Assembly: GCF_026151205.1 (NCBI RefSeq)
Contig: NC_087077.1
Location: forward strand, 17,654,475-17,718,474
DNA length: 64,000 bases
Source: Bolinopsis microptera
Lineage: Eukaryota; Ctenophora; Tentaculata; Lobata; Bolinopsidae
Direction of reading: 5' to 3'
The notes below the pieces were generated by a model, which did no database searches, was not told the origin of the DNA, and saw only the letters and a list, made by a program, of their open reading frames with translations. The translations under genes were made by a program, and so were the position numbers. Within the stretch, counting starts at the first letter, position 1. Each line of letters opens with the position of its first letter. This document shows positions 1 to 13,400 of this stretch, piece after piece.

Positions 1-265
1 ATAAATAATTCAGGCAAACTTGCCACTTGCATGTGTCAAAGTCAAGAAATATTGCTAGTGTCAAGCAGTGCAATTCCCCTCCAGGAATTTTGCACGTCAA
101 AAGGTTTGCGTCTGTAATCTGTTATATCATAACGCCCGCTGCTCCAGCATTTTAAAGTTATACCCTTTAGAGCCCATTGACAGAGTAACACTATCACAAT
201 ATATGCTTTGTGAGTTTTATTCAGCTGTTCTCCTCTAAGCTTTAACTTTAAGACTCCACACACGT

Positions 266-271
266 TTTATT
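266..271 (-). promoter_or_regulatory. Probable poly(A) signal of the GH31-like gene
   Basis: AATAAA is read on the minus strand about 100 bases past the stop codon at 373-375. That is the right place and orientation to end the minus-strand GH31-like transcript. Confidence 0.5.
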
Positions 272-372
272 CTATTTACATTTTCGATTGGTTACGATGG
301 TCGCAGTTGTTTCGTGTAGGATTGTTTGTTTGTTGTGCATCATTGTTGAGACAAAAACATCATTTATCGGAA

Positions 373-3300
373 TCATCCGTGGCCATCTTGAAGCTCCCAC
401 TTGAGTTCAAACTCCTGGTTTAGCTCTATCTCAACATTAGTGTCTGAGACGACCAGTTTATAAAAGTGGGTGTCTCCGGCTACCAGACTGCTTACCCGGA
501 TTTGCTGCTTCTTTTCCACTCGGGTCACGGAGATCACTTTCTTGGGAAGCCCGTACACTAGTATCCGTTCGTATTTCATTTTCATCACTCTGAAGTTTAG
601 AGTTTTATCGGTATTTTGTTTGTAGTTAATAATAGTGTATTTATAGAATATAATGGGTTTCGTACTTCGTTTTAAATCAAATGGTTCGGTTGTTTTTAAT
701 CGGGGCTGATTCAGTAGATATTCCCAATAAACTATTAATATTATATTGCATTCTTTTTTTCTGTCTCTGGGGTAGTGGGATAGCGTAAATAATTACTTAT
801 ATAATTTGTAATACCTTCATTATATGAACGGTTGTCCCTACTGTGAGGGAAGCCCCAATAAAAAATGTCTCTAAAAGTTCAAAGTTAAAAATGTCTATTA
901 TCGTAACGCATGAACCATACAGGAGACGTTTAATTACAGGCTGGAAAATCGTTTTAAATCTGCATTATGTTGTATGCAATTTTATAAATAAGCACGAATA
1001 CAAAAACTCAGTGCTGAAAAATAACTTTGAATTGAGCATCGTTATCATAAGACTATATTATCTGGGTTCGTGTTTCTGGCAAAATAATCTGGCTTATATC
1101 ATATCTTTATTTCATCTCAAAAACTGCAGCACGAATACAATAAATATTTGGTGCTGATACGATAAAAATTTAACATCATGGTTTCAAGACTTACCCTCCC
1201 CTGTATCCCCTCTGTGGCAAAGTAACACTTAGAGAATTATTAACAGCCCTGTAGTTGACCAGAGTGTAGTATTTTGTGTCCAAGCTGTTGGCTGTGTCTC
1301 CGTCGTCAAAGAGCCTGGTACTGTTGGCTTGTCCGGACTCGTCGAGCACCACGATCAGCCGAACCTGGTGCAAGACTTGTGAGATGGCAGAATAATAAAG
1401 ACTAATAATCGGATATTAGTAACAAAGTTGAATGTTTGAAATTTTTGATAATCAAGTACGTGCGACTGAGGAAAACTTTTTAAAAAATTTCTTAATGGTC
1501 GACGTTTTAACGTCATATTTGATATTTATGTTTTCAAATTTTTTGATATGTATATGGTTAAAAATATGGTTAAAATTATCCAACATATTTCTACAATAAT
1601 ATGCCACAGAAAATTTAGTAATAAATACGGCCGAATTACAAATAGGGATTCGAACGCCTAAAACAGTTTATAGAACAATTTATAGAATTAAGTTTATAAA
1701 CTCGTGTCATATTTTTGAGTTCATCTGATATCTGGTTATGATAAAATATGTTTTATTTCATTATTAAGCATACTCGCGTAAGTATTATTTTTAAATATTT
1801 AAGTTTATATTCACATGTAGCCAATATCATTGATGAACTTTATTTTTTTCACTCAGAAACAAAAGCCGTATTAGATATTTATGAATCATAAACGGATGAT
1901 GCTCATTGAACTGTGACCTACTTTCCCTACTCCGCAATCAAATTGCCAAACCAATTATGCATGCTAGCCAGCGACTAGACAAATGACCAAGTCGACGATA
2001 GCATATTCTCGAATATCTACTACAAACCGAATATCAATTGGAGATTACAGAATAGTTTCCTAATTTAACAATGGCTGTACATAATTATTCACGGTTATTT
2101 TAAATCCAGTCCGGGAAACAGTAATTGTGGGAATTTCACAGTCTAGGAGAACATTTTATCGCTCCTTCAGCCCCGAAGCGCCTCTAAATATTAGCTGATA
2201 ACCCAGTCTCTCGCCCAATAGCCTGGCCACATCACAATGGATATCCCGGGTATCCATTAGAAGCAATTACTCTCTACCCTTTCCAACTGCCTCTCCGACT
2301 TTCCAGACGATTCCCATCTTATTCAGGGGTCTTTAGCTTGCGAAATTTCATCTGACTACTTTATAGCCATTTTATTCTGCACTAATGCTGACCGATTGGT
2401 ATGTTGGTATTTTTTGTCCCCTATTTCGCTTCTCCTCATTGGTTATAATACGATATCAGTTAGTTGGAGTTTGGTTCATGATATTGACGTCATCCACCAA
2501 AACAATCGATTATAATTCAGGGAAGAAGCCGTACAGGGCATAAACGTAAAAAGGCAATTTTTCAACTGTGAACCGTCCGTGCATATTTTTGACCAGCAGC
2601 TGCAGCTACGCTGTATTATTCCGAATTATCAATTATCTTTATCAGCCTGGTAGCCGTCATGCTTCTAATTGGTGTGCGTACATTATATCAACGTGCTAAT
2701 TTAAAGCGTTGTGAGCTTTGTGTAATGTGTTATATCGGGTATTTTTGAAGCTCCATTTATAATTATCGTCAGTCAGTTTATCTTGTACGTGACTCCACTA
2801 GTACGTGATTCCACTAGTACGTGACTCCACTAGTGCGTGACTCCACTAGTACGTGAATCCACTAGTACGTGACTCCACTAGTACGTGACTCCACTAGTAC
2901 GTGAATCCACTAGTACGTGACTCCACTAGTACGTGACTCCACTAGTACGTGACTCCACCCATCTTGTTTGAAGTTTTATTTTATGAGTATATTCTTTGTC
3001 AAACTTCCTTTATAAGTTTATACATAGGTACCTTTCAACTCGAAGCAATTGCTCGGCTAACATGCTAATTAGCTGGTTTTGTATACCACACCAAACCACC
3101 AAGCTTTCGATCATCTCCTTTTTTTGCAAATACCAGTTTATTATGACAGATGTTATTTGTTGTTGCAAATACCAGTTTATTATGACAGATACGTCTACCC
3201 AAGGGATGACAAATGAGATTAAAAGAAGAAGAGCTACTAGACCTACATGATGATCATCTTAAGGAGCGACCTAGTCTGACAACACCCTGGTTACCTCGTA

Positions 3301-6300
3301 CTAACTTCGTGTCTCCCACAACTAACACCCCCTGGTTCCCTGACTATTACCATGGTGATTATCTTATCGTGTCTTGACTCTTGCAATATATATCTTATCT
3401 TGCAATATATCATGTTTTGCAATGTTTCTTCATTCTTTATTGGATATCGCTATCTTAACCTAGTAATAATTCCATTTTATATTCCATCGTTCATAATCCA
3501 AAAGTTATAAGATGAATATTGAATATTGAATATTTCTATTGGTGCCACTAACTAGACATGGCCTTTACAATTCATTAAAGCCAAGAAACCTTCCCCAATA
3601 TAAATAGAGATGATTATTAGTAGTGATTAGCAAAAGAATCCTTTAATTCTTAACTTTGAACTTGTAAGATTTCATCGCCTTTGCTTCTTAAATGCAGTTA
3701 CAAGTATGTAGATAAAGTCACAAATTTACGCGGAAACATTTACTCGGAAACAGTTACTGTGTCAATTCAACTGAAGAATTTATAACTTATGCCTTTATTA
3801 TAGAACTATATTGGATCTCGATTACTGAGTTTGAGCTACTAACTACTTAAGTAATATGCTAATCCTTAATTTTTATTCCAAAAGAGGAAGAAGAAACGCC
3901 GGACAAGTTTGCTCAGATATCAACTATGATTATTTTCGTTGTGGGCATGATCGTCCTGGGAATTGTTGTGTATCAGTTTGTCTTGAAGAAGTGTAAAGAC
4001 GACGATATGCCCCCTCAAAGAGCAGGTATATTTATTATTTTGTTGGGCGGGTGTCTGCGGTTGCGGTTGGTGGTTGATACCTGCAACTTACTAATTATAT
4101 AATTACCACAATTGTGTAGCTCAGCATGTTTTTTAATATTTATGTCATGATAAATTATTTCACGAATAGAGTGGAGTCATCTCATTTTTGAGGAAAGCCC
4201 TTCTGTCTCCCTAAGCAAACGGTGCACTTACCCTTTAGTTCCATGGGCAAATAATACAGTGAAAAATTTGCCCAAATTTTATTTTAACTAGCATCATTCT
4301 TAACTGATATTAAACTAAAGTAGGATGTAACATTTAACTAAACTAAAGTAGGATGTAACATTTAACTAAACCGGTATCAGAACCTCCATTTCAGGCGCCC
4401 CACCCGCCCTCCAGTCGCTGATAACTGCAGCTACCCGCACCATCTCCATTACTCACTACGAAGAGTGTAACGGTGACGAGGACACACCTCTGGGTATCAG
4501 TACAGACAACAAATTGTTAAGAGGAACCCTCTCTGAAGATGAGGACGGGGTACCAGATCCTCCAACTTACCAGGAAGTCAGTTACAATAAGGACAGATAT
4601 CATGGACAACCTCAGAGCAATGGACAACCTCAGTGTGAAGGTATCCGGAGTTATCCGGATCATAGGAGTATTCTGGATTCTCGTCCGTTGTTTATTGATG
4701 TTGAACCAGCAACACCATGACGCCTTGAAGAGTTAAGGCAACTGTGAAGTCCTCGTGTTTAACCTTACGATGAAGGCAAAGCTAAAGGATTAGGTTTGGG
4801 TGCTGCAGAAATCACCATTTAATTTTATGAATCATGGTTCAGAGATATGGGTCAAAACTTAAAGGAAATCAGAATATGACTTGAAGCAAAGTTTTGAATA
4901 CTCATGCGAGTGGTTGAATGTTATCGAGCTTCTTTTTCTAAACAATTTTGCTTCAATAAATTTTATCGATACAAATTTTATAATATAACAAGTTTTTAAG
5001 TTGTTTCCTTGTCCTAAACATACCTTCTGCTCCCGGCTTGCTTCAGTAGTGTTAGCCGAATTCTGAGTCATAACCGCAGTTCCACCTTTCAAAAATGTAA
5101 AACTAGCGGGGGAGTTGGAGCCCAGAACCTTGACTTCAGTGGGGCCGTGGTAGCAGGAGCCATCTACCCAGTTACACCAGGTTCCAGAAGGTAAGTAACT
5201 TACTCTGAACTCCTCTCCTGAATAGTAATAAGCAACTGTCATTAAATAGTTGTACTTTCTAAGGGAGAGGTTCGGTTAATGAACACAGCTAGAATAATGA
5301 CCAGTCGCAAATTGTTTCATTTAAATGAGATAATTATCGATTATAACCTTTGTCTCAGGCACGTTAGTGCTAACAATTTATCTCATCAACCACGCTAACT
5401 CATAACATGGCAATTGACAACACTGCACGTAATCTTATGGCCAAAATACTTTGCTTATCATGATAATTACTGCATGTAAAATACCCGTTCTAAGAATAGG
5501 AGTGTAGAGGATAGCATCTCCAAACAGCACCTGATCCTGATATAGACCAGCACTCTCATCTGCAGGGTAGTCAAATGTTAGGAACCTCAGAGGTACTTCA
5601 CTTGACACGTGGGCTTTGTAGAGTGTATCGTAGTGGTAGTGGAGGAGGGTCTGCCTGGGGTGTTTCTGGGTTAGGTTGTGCAGAAAGGAACTAGTACCAG
5701 GAGGGGGTAGTACCTGGATGATACTTTCAAAGTGATCCAGATCCAGTGGATCTTGATCACTTTGATAGTGATCAAGATCCAATTGATAATAATGAAATTA
5801 GTGTCACGGTATCTCGACTCTTGTTTCTTGTAAGGAAGGATTATTGGACGGCACCAGCCTCTCTCTACCACATCTAAGATCCACTAAATGTTTGTGAACA
5901 AGTTAGCGTCAGGTCTCCAGGTAACAATTAGCATGTTATATTCTAATGAAAGGAAAGCAAACCTAAACTGTAATACGGTTGAAACTTTTTGTCTGAAAGT
6001 GTCGTCACCAGCGAAGAGGTGGGGTAGATTAGAGCTCAGACTCCAGGCAAGAGGGGAGATTACGGAGAGGTAGTACCACTTCAGACAGGCTTCAGAGGTC
6101 GAATACTCTGAGGGTTTTGTATGATATAATACCGTCTCGCTTTATATACAATGAGATAGTGAGATAAGTGAACCGAAAAGTCAGCTTGCACAATAATTAT
6201 GGTAATTAGTGATAGTTGTGGGACTGGCTGGGTTTTTAGTGGCGCGGGGTCATGGTTCCATAATTAAAGGTAAAATGGTTTTTATCAATGTTGATGATTA

Positions 6301-9300
6301 ACTAAGCAAGGAGGTCTAAGAAGGTAGTTTTAAATATGGTTAAAGCAAATGTGGGGAAGTAACCGAGGATAAATGATTTTTCTGAAATAAGGATAACTAA
6401 CTCTAAGCTGAATCTCGGAAGATATGTTACCTTTAGTACAAATATTAGGTCCCACAATAGTCACTCCCAAGAAGTTGAACGTAACCATTTCATTGAGAGC
6501 TGCTTTAAGTCCCGTCAGATCATTAGGGTTGTCTACGTTAGAATCGTGGAAATGTCCGGCAACTGCTCCAATACCGGGACTAGTGCCATCGCTCACCTGA
6601 ACAACACGTTATCCACATATGATAAGAACGTCCTCTCATTATCACGTGATAATTAAATCATGAGTAATTGAATAGATCCTTGATATCGGAAAGGAAAATA
6701 CTTGGAATGGAAAATACACATTAAGTCCTCTTCAGTGACAACTTGATGTATTTAATAGTTAGAATTCTTAAGGTGTCCTAACCACGAGTGGTTGTTTGCT
6801 AACGCTATATGGTTTAAGAGCGCTCTGAGTAGCCATGGCTTGCTGGCAGGAGAAATGGTTGTGTAGTTCCAGTTGATTTCCTTTCTTGTTTAGACCGGAC
6901 AAACACAGTGTGTTCTCCTCTAGGTTTCTTAACTGAGGGGTTGAACTGTTACGTGAATTTGGGTCTTCACTTATTGAGTTACCATGGTTACTTGCAGAAT
7001 GCAAACGATAACAACATTTTGTTCCATGATTCCTCATACTTGAAATCATTTTTATTGTTTGTAAGCAATCGGAAACATTCGGAAATATGGAACTTTAGTT
7101 GATGGAGAATTTTAACATTGAGATTCATCCATAAAATCAGCAGTAAATAATTTCCTTATTTACTGCTGGCTTAAATCATTTACTAAATGGCTTAAATAAG
7201 CCGGCATTTATGAAAATACTTTAACTTTGCACAATCGTTAAAAGCACCAAATAAGGGGCGAGGGCTAAATTTTGGGGCAGATTCCAATAATCGTAATTAC
7301 TACATTATATTCTTTATATTATAGTCTTTATTAAAGTCATAGTGGCAAGGTATGAACACTAACATTGAGAATGTCCGTAGCCAGGTTAACATCAGGGGCT
7401 AAGTCGGAGCAGACTCCTACCGACCCATTGATCTGGCTATAAGGTGTGTTCTGGTGTAGATGGAACCCGTACCTGTAGAGGTTCAGACACTTCGTTAATC
7501 TTGAGATCTCCAGATCAATAGAGAAATGAGAATACCCTACATTGCGTGCATTTAAAAGGTACTAAATGAGTCAGAATGAATAGGCTTCAACACAATATGT
7601 TAATGATAATATGGTGACTTATTTTACAGTGTAATCACCGAAATACCATGACCTACCCGTTAGAGTATTCGGTGAGGTTGGAATGCCACCACGTGGCGGT
7701 GTTTGAGGAGGTAAAGTCAGGATATTTAACCATCTTGTTCTTGTAGTACCCCTGTAGAGGATCACCCTCGCTGGTTCTGGAGATGAACACCTTCTGGTCT
7801 ATTCCTGCTGAGTCCATGTAGTGGGTTTCCTCTTCTGAGGGGGTTAGTTTAGAAGATTGGGGGTATAACTGGCAATATTTTGATAGTTTGGCAACTCTTG
7901 ATGTGATTACATTTGGAAGGATTACTGTACAGACAAGACATTCACATCACTACATTTCCCTTTATTCTGTCACCATCAACTCATAATCAACCTGCAATAC
8001 TACTGATCAACTATCAACTAACTGGTAGAGAGGTGATTCCTGGAGGGACAGTGACGATAAACCTCAGTTTCTGGTTATCAGTAACGCTCTTGATATAGTC
8101 ACGTGTTTGTTGAGTGTAGGAGAAGGGGAGAGATGCTCTGTTCATTGCGCTGGGCAGCAGAATCCCTGAAAAAGATAAATTGTAAAAGTTAATCAATAGT
8201 TAAATTACAATAGTTAAGCAGCTACAAGTCCGTCTTGATGTTGTAACAATGTTTAAAAATTGATAGCTATTTGATTGCGTATCAAGATTAAAAATTAGAT
8301 TAATTTGTAAAACGTGAAAAATGCCAACCTTCCACTGGAAGCTTTCCAAGTGTCGTATGATTAGTTTGGATCAGTTCTAAGAGTTCCTTGTGAGAGGCAA
8401 TCTTCTCACTACCGTAGAAATGTCCCAACCCCCAGTAAGGGGGTCTACAAGGAGCACCAATAACATCCCAGTACTGCCTAATTACATCTGCTACTGTGGG
8501 TCCTGTGAAAAACCTGAAGAGGAAGGGATTGAAGGGTTGATGTTGACAGAGTAGATATCTAATATCCTTATGTTGGGCTGAAACAAGAAATGGGAAACAA
8601 TTTCTCACAGATTTTAATCGAACTAAACCTTATCTTCAGTTCGGTTTGAAGGATTACAATATTGATATTATAGTCTCGCTTGAGTGTGATATCCATTGGG
8701 TAGGTGCTATCAATGTAGATTCCACTCGCAGTCCCATTATTTGAAAGCAGTAATATAAACGGGTGAGCCCCTTCCTCGTCAGATCTTGTCCACATCTGTC
8801 GAGAGATTCGAATGATTATACCAATATAGTCAACCATATAGAATACAAATATGGTAGGGATGCTAAGTGCTTACACAATCAAACGTTTCTTCTAAAGTCT
8901 AAACCAGTTTTCTTATAAAGCAATTGAGGAAATTATAATTAATATTGAAAACGTGTGCAACGTTGACAATGTTAATAGGAAAGGCTTACTTTCAAAAACT
9001 CACAGAATAGATGGAATCATCGAATATCTTCTCAAGCTTACTGAATTCTCCCAGACCATACGCTTTGGAATATTGAGGAACTGCTATCGATAAACTAATA
9101 AAATTCTTCATAACACTGAGACTAGACTTGTTTTCCAGCCTAAAAATAACCTCTTTGTCTCGTGTTATATTGAAACCAAATGATATGCCATAGCTTATTT
9201 CATAGTTCGATTGGTTCTCTAATTTCTCTGAATCCTCTGAATTTTCTGAATTTTCTGAGGAGTTTGTTTGTCTCTTAGATTTGTTGTTACTGCTATTGTT

Positions 9301-10370
9301 TATGATGAGAGTCAATGAATCGTTTTCTGAATCGTCAAGCGTTGCCGTGATTTCTGTACCATTGGAGACTGTCCCGTCGGTAACATAAGCAGTTCTGTTT
9401 CCAATGTTGCTTGAGGAAGATAAAACGAAACTGTCTTTTGGGTAGAAGCACCTGAAAATTAATAGAACCCATAACGATGGCAAATGATAAATAGGATGAG
9501 ATAAATAATCAGGAATCAGGATAAGACCATATTAAAAGTCTAGGAATGTTGCTACAAAACTAACTTGGGAATTGAAGCGGAGACAGGTTCCCCCTCCAGA
9601 TCCACATTACTGTACAAACATCCCCCCTTGACACAGGAGGATGATGTCTTTCAGAGGACAGAATATCCGGTCTGAGACGGGAACTGTTATACTCGAGCTG
9701 GTGGCTTCCTGGGAAATTGAGATCTAATTCTGCGGGTTAATTTAGATTTTCTGGAAACGTGCGAACAGTTATCTATTATACTTATAGAGATAGGATCTAA
9801 TGATAGGCGAGTTTCGTCTTTCAGCAAAGCGCTTAACTAAAAGATATAAGTGTTTCGTTTTATTTTTCTCAATCAAGCAGGTGAAAAGAAGTTTAAACCT
9901 GGACGGGCTCAGAAGTAGAGGTTTCTTTAGCCTCCTTTTTAGCTGAAGCGACCGCTATCATGACAATAGCAGCAGTGAGGATAATGAGGAGGAGCAAGAG
10001 TAAAACCGCTGCCACCACGATCTTAGCCTTCACTCCACATATCGTCCGTCTAAGGGGCCAATTAATTACTCAAATTGAATCATATTTATATTGTAAAATG
10101 TTCACAACTATTGGCAATTTTGTCGGAGAAGATGATTCGGTTAACATGTCGATTGCTGTTAGTTGATTAAAAAGATTCCTACCCATGCTTATCCACTATT
10201 ACAAGCTACCACAAGATAATAAGTATTGAGAAACTTACAAACATTTCAAAACACCTCGTGCTTTTAAGGTTTACTCACGTTGGTTTGACGTTAGTCTCGC
10301 GTGGCTCCCCATTAACAGTAATATGGTTGAGAGGAGTGAAAGCTGGCTGAGGGGAACTAACTGCCCTCAT
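373..10370 (-). CDS. Type II membrane GH31 (alpha-glucosidase-like) protein, probably catalytically altered
   Basis: Sixteen exons, read high to low: 10370-10279, 10049-9899, 9708-9565, 9451-9004, 8795-8629, 8558-8329, 8165-8023, 7868-7657, 7472-7364, 6932-6783, 6596-6431, 6107-5977, 5713-5485, 5217-5024, 1364-1195, 589-373. Phases agree at every junction except one extra base in the third exon. The ends at 8558, 5977 and 5713 are the least certain. The product is about 983 residues: a short cytoplasmic tail, a membrane anchor at about 42-66, a trefoil domain (RIFCPLKD, CVKGGC, CFYP), the GH31 N-terminal domain (AYGLGEF, GAHPF), the barrel (GPTVADVIRQYWDVIG, PPYWGLG) and the C-terminal beta domains (LPSGTWCNW, FLKGG, LFDDGDT). 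Family members hydrolyse terminal alpha-glucosides at the cell surface or in lysosomes. Here the nucleophile motif WIDMNE reads CSDLAP, GHWxGDN reads GHFHDSN, and GADICGF reads GPNICTK, so activity is doubtful. The start is the first in-frame ATG after an upstream in-frame stop; a more 5' coding exon is possible. Confidence 0.85.
2786..2958. repeat. 16-bp minisatellite, about 11 copies
   Basis: Unit GTACGTGACTCCACTA, repeated head to tail with a few single-base variants (gtgatt, gtgcgt, gtgaat). It lies in the 3.7 kb intron of the GH31-like gene that also holds the plus-strand membrane-protein exons. Confidence 0.9.
3124..3190. repeat. Short direct duplication
   Basis: TGCAAATACCAGTTTATTAT and the following GACAGAT occur twice, 38 bp apart. 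This is a small local tandem duplication in the same intron. Confidence 0.8.
3887..4720 (+). CDS. 3' exons of a single-pass membrane protein with a PPxY cytoplasmic tail (partial)
   Basis: Two exons are visible: about 3887-4025, then 4395-4720 ending in TGA. They are joined in phase through GT at 4026 and CAG before 4395. The first exon encodes a short acidic juxtamembrane piece (EEETPDK), a membrane span (about 23 residues, IIFVVGMIVLGIVVYQFVL) and basic stop-transfer residues (KKCK). The second encodes a tail of roughly 115 residues, acidic (LSEDEDG), with DPPTY, a PPxY WW-domain ligand of the kind bound by Nedd4-family ubiquitin ligases, overlapping TYQEV (YxxV). The topology suggests a type I receptor or adhesion molecule. 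I do not recognise the family, and no 5' exons could be identified. They may lie at 1.4-3.8 kb or left of the window. The locus is nested in, or interleaved with, the opposite-strand GH31-like gene. Confidence 0.7.
4955..4960 (+). promoter_or_regulatory. Probable poly(A) signal of the plus-strand membrane-protein gene
   Basis: AATAAA, 235 bases past the TGA at 4718-4720 and just before the next GH31-like exon on the other strand. Confidence 0.45.
9565..9708 (-). other. Trefoil exon of the GH31-like gene with one extra base
   Basis: The acceptor (TTTCCCAG at 9709) and donor (GTTAGT) look sound. The upstream exon ends in phase 0 and the downstream exon needs phase 2. The exon is 144 nt where 143 would keep frame. 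Its first part reads EATSSSITVPVSDRIFCPLKD-like sequence and its last part reads TSSSCVKGGC in the +1 frame, and both match a trefoil domain. The slip lies near 9655-9665. It is either a sequencing or assembly error, or a real frameshift. An AAG acceptor at the slip point is a weaker alternative. Confidence 0.7.
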
Positions 10371-10449
10371 AGAGGGCGGGGGCACTGCGTATTTGAACTC
10401 AATCTCTGCTGGTTTGTACTTCCGGAAGTATTATTCTAATCGCAGTTTT

Positions 10450-13400
10450 CTTTATGTAGACTTCTCACGAGCTCATTGATTATTGCAGAGGTGTAACGAC
10501 ACTCTGTTGGGTGATCTGAATGTGGTCTCAGATCGTGACGTTACATTCTCAGTTATACAGCTGTTGGGAGTAACGTCGATGAAAATCATTATCAGTAAAT
10601 CAAGAAAATGTGTATTTTACAAAATCGCCGCAAATACAGATATTCTGATGTAGTCTAAGAAGAATTAAAGCACGAAGTACGAATGTTGATCGAAGAAAGC
10701 TGATAGTAAGGTAGCGTCTGACATGTAAAATTAATGTCTGACACTTGAGTAAAATAAGGAGCGAACAAATCTCCGTGAATCCCACTTTGACTTATCAAGA
10801 AATTACTTTTCCTACTAGCAGCCACTAAATACTAATCGACAACATGGCAGAAAGGTAATGGCAGAAAGGAGTTAACTTTAATTAAGATACAATCTGAGCA
10901 GCGGTGGCGCGGTGGTGCGGCCCCTTCAAGTTACTCGGTACTGTATCTCGATCAGGCAGCTGTATAGTGCAGTGGTAGTCTGCAATTTTAGATATCGTGT
11001 TACCACTGCAACAGAACAAAGAGAACTAGTTCAAACTAACTGGATTAAAACAATACGAAAAAAGAACAGAAACAAACTAAATCAGTCATAAGCAATGTTG
11101 GTATAATATGTCTGCCGTAAGTGCAATCATCCGACATAATATTTATATCTAAACAAGTTGCACGCTTAATTATTTCATAAGTTACCTTTTAAAGACATAA
11201 CTTTTGTGCTGGAGATAAAATCCCAGACAAGTCAAATGCATCAGAGTAAGCACGACAAATTATATTTGAACAGCTTAATTTGACTAACAAATTAAAATAC
11301 AACACTTAAGTGAGCTGTGTTTGGCACCGTATTCAGTTGAACCGTGGGAGAATGAGTAATGATACGCCTCCAGGTGTAATGGTATCAAATTAACAAATTA
11401 AAAATTAACAATCAGATAATTAGAATATAAAGACTCAGGACAGGGGACAGAACCGGTAGACAACTTAGCTTTTAAATGTCGATCACACGTACCGAATCAT
11501 GAATATTTTGGATGGAAGAAGCTGTAATTGTAACCTAAACCAGCGTCTACACTCTACATGCACGGATCATGAACAGTAAAATTGGTAATTTTCCGAAGTC
11601 CACGGGCAAATCAGTTATCAAAAATTAAAGCAGAAGCAAATCAAGATTGCGATAATTTAACTATGGGCTCAAGTTATGAAATCAGAAATGACGTGCAGAA
11701 ACCATGATATTTTGATATCTAATAATAGACCTGTATCTTGAAAATACCATGACGGCAACTTTACATGACGCTGATAGGAACGTTAATTTCAAACTACACC
11801 TGTAATATACTACCTCTCCTTCAAACACTCGAATGATAAATTTAGAATTATAAAGTTATAATGACCAGAGTACAGCTACAAGGTGAGATCTGCAACACAC
11901 CTTGCAGACTTAAGAGCTGGGAAATGTGCAACAAAGGAAGATGGACCATCTTTAAGTGATCAACCGAGGCACCGATGATGTGGTCCCTACTAGTATATGT
12001 GCAGTAAACCACTCTATACCGGGTACCTCGATAATCCGTGCCTCTTTATATTAATTAACGTGCTTCTGATCTATACCATGGACCTCGATAAACCGGGCCT
12101 CTCCTTTCCCCAGAGTACCTAGGGAAGTGGTTATATGTTCAGATGGTCGATGGTAGAAAAATCGAATCTAGGCTGCAGTCAATCGGTGAGTATTTACTGC
12201 AAATAGGAATAACACACTGCCTCAGGCCCAAAGTTAATTACCAAAGTGCATATAATCTATAACAATAATGAATATAAACTCATTCTTCCCATTCTCGCTG
12301 ATTGGTATTTACTCGTGAACGAACAAGGCAACCTACTACACATGACACGAACACTGATCCCATATATAATTATATCAATATGGTGACGGTAACTGTAAAG
12401 CTGATCATGCTTCCACTACCATGTGTAGACTGAACAAAGATGGTATCATTATACCTATCTAAGAAGTTGGATATACCGGTACCCAACCTAACAAAATTAT
12501 TCGACGGCAACGCCCGCGTTATGATCAACCAGTATCTTTATGATGATGTGGCCGAGCATGCAATGGTTATACTTATATTTGAGAAGATCATCGCTAATTG
12601 AATCAAATCAGTTTGTTTAACTTTACTGGTTATAGCTATATCATTGTAAAGTGTATCTTGTATCTTCATGCCGTACCATTCCTGGCACAACAAATATTAA
12701 ACTCCGAGTTCATTAATCGTTATACTGTTATGGATATGGCTACTGGCGAGGAGGTGACCAATATTGTTATGTCACGTGACTACAATCAAACAGCTTCCAA
12801 CTACCGTAGACTATCGGAGCACACGAACTCCTCGTAGAAAAACAGCAAGAAGCTCAGGGAAATGAACAAAAGCTCTCACATTGAAGACGTTTTTCTTATC
12901 TACTATCGTTTTTCTAATCTAAGTATTGCTAAGAGAGTGCGGTTAAAGTCAGCAGTACCGGATCCAATCTAGTTTACCCTTGGAAGGGTAAACTAGATAT
13001 TGGAGGAATGAAAATTAATGAGATTGCACAAAGAGATCGTGTGACGATGAGAGGGCTCTCTAAACCCATATTTGGGAGGTACTACCTACTTCCTACTACT
13101 TTAAACTTTACAAAAGTACAGGTAGTTTCATTAGATATCGGCCCACAAATCGTAATATGTACGTATGTTATAGAAGGGGCATGTAGTATTAAGTAGATCG
13201 ACTATAACAGTGATCACTCACAATTGAACTGGAGTGCATGATCAGGCACAATTTAAGCTCGGCAGCTGGGAAATAGAAACTCTTGAGCACTGCAGGACTG
13301 GTTGACTGGCTGACTGGTAACTGGTTGACTGGCTGACTAACCTTATTTGACTAACCTTATCATGTCTCATTAGAGAATCATTGTTAAAACGCATTTAAGT

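Noticed and set aside
843-1157. Plus-strand 104-codon frame
   Set aside because: No motif, no splice context, and it lies just beside a GH31 exon on the other strand. It is probably chance.
12598-12837. Plus-strand frame of 79 codons ending in a Ser-rich tail
   Set aside because: It could be an exon of an unseen gene, but no neighbouring exon, motif or phase-consistent partner was found.
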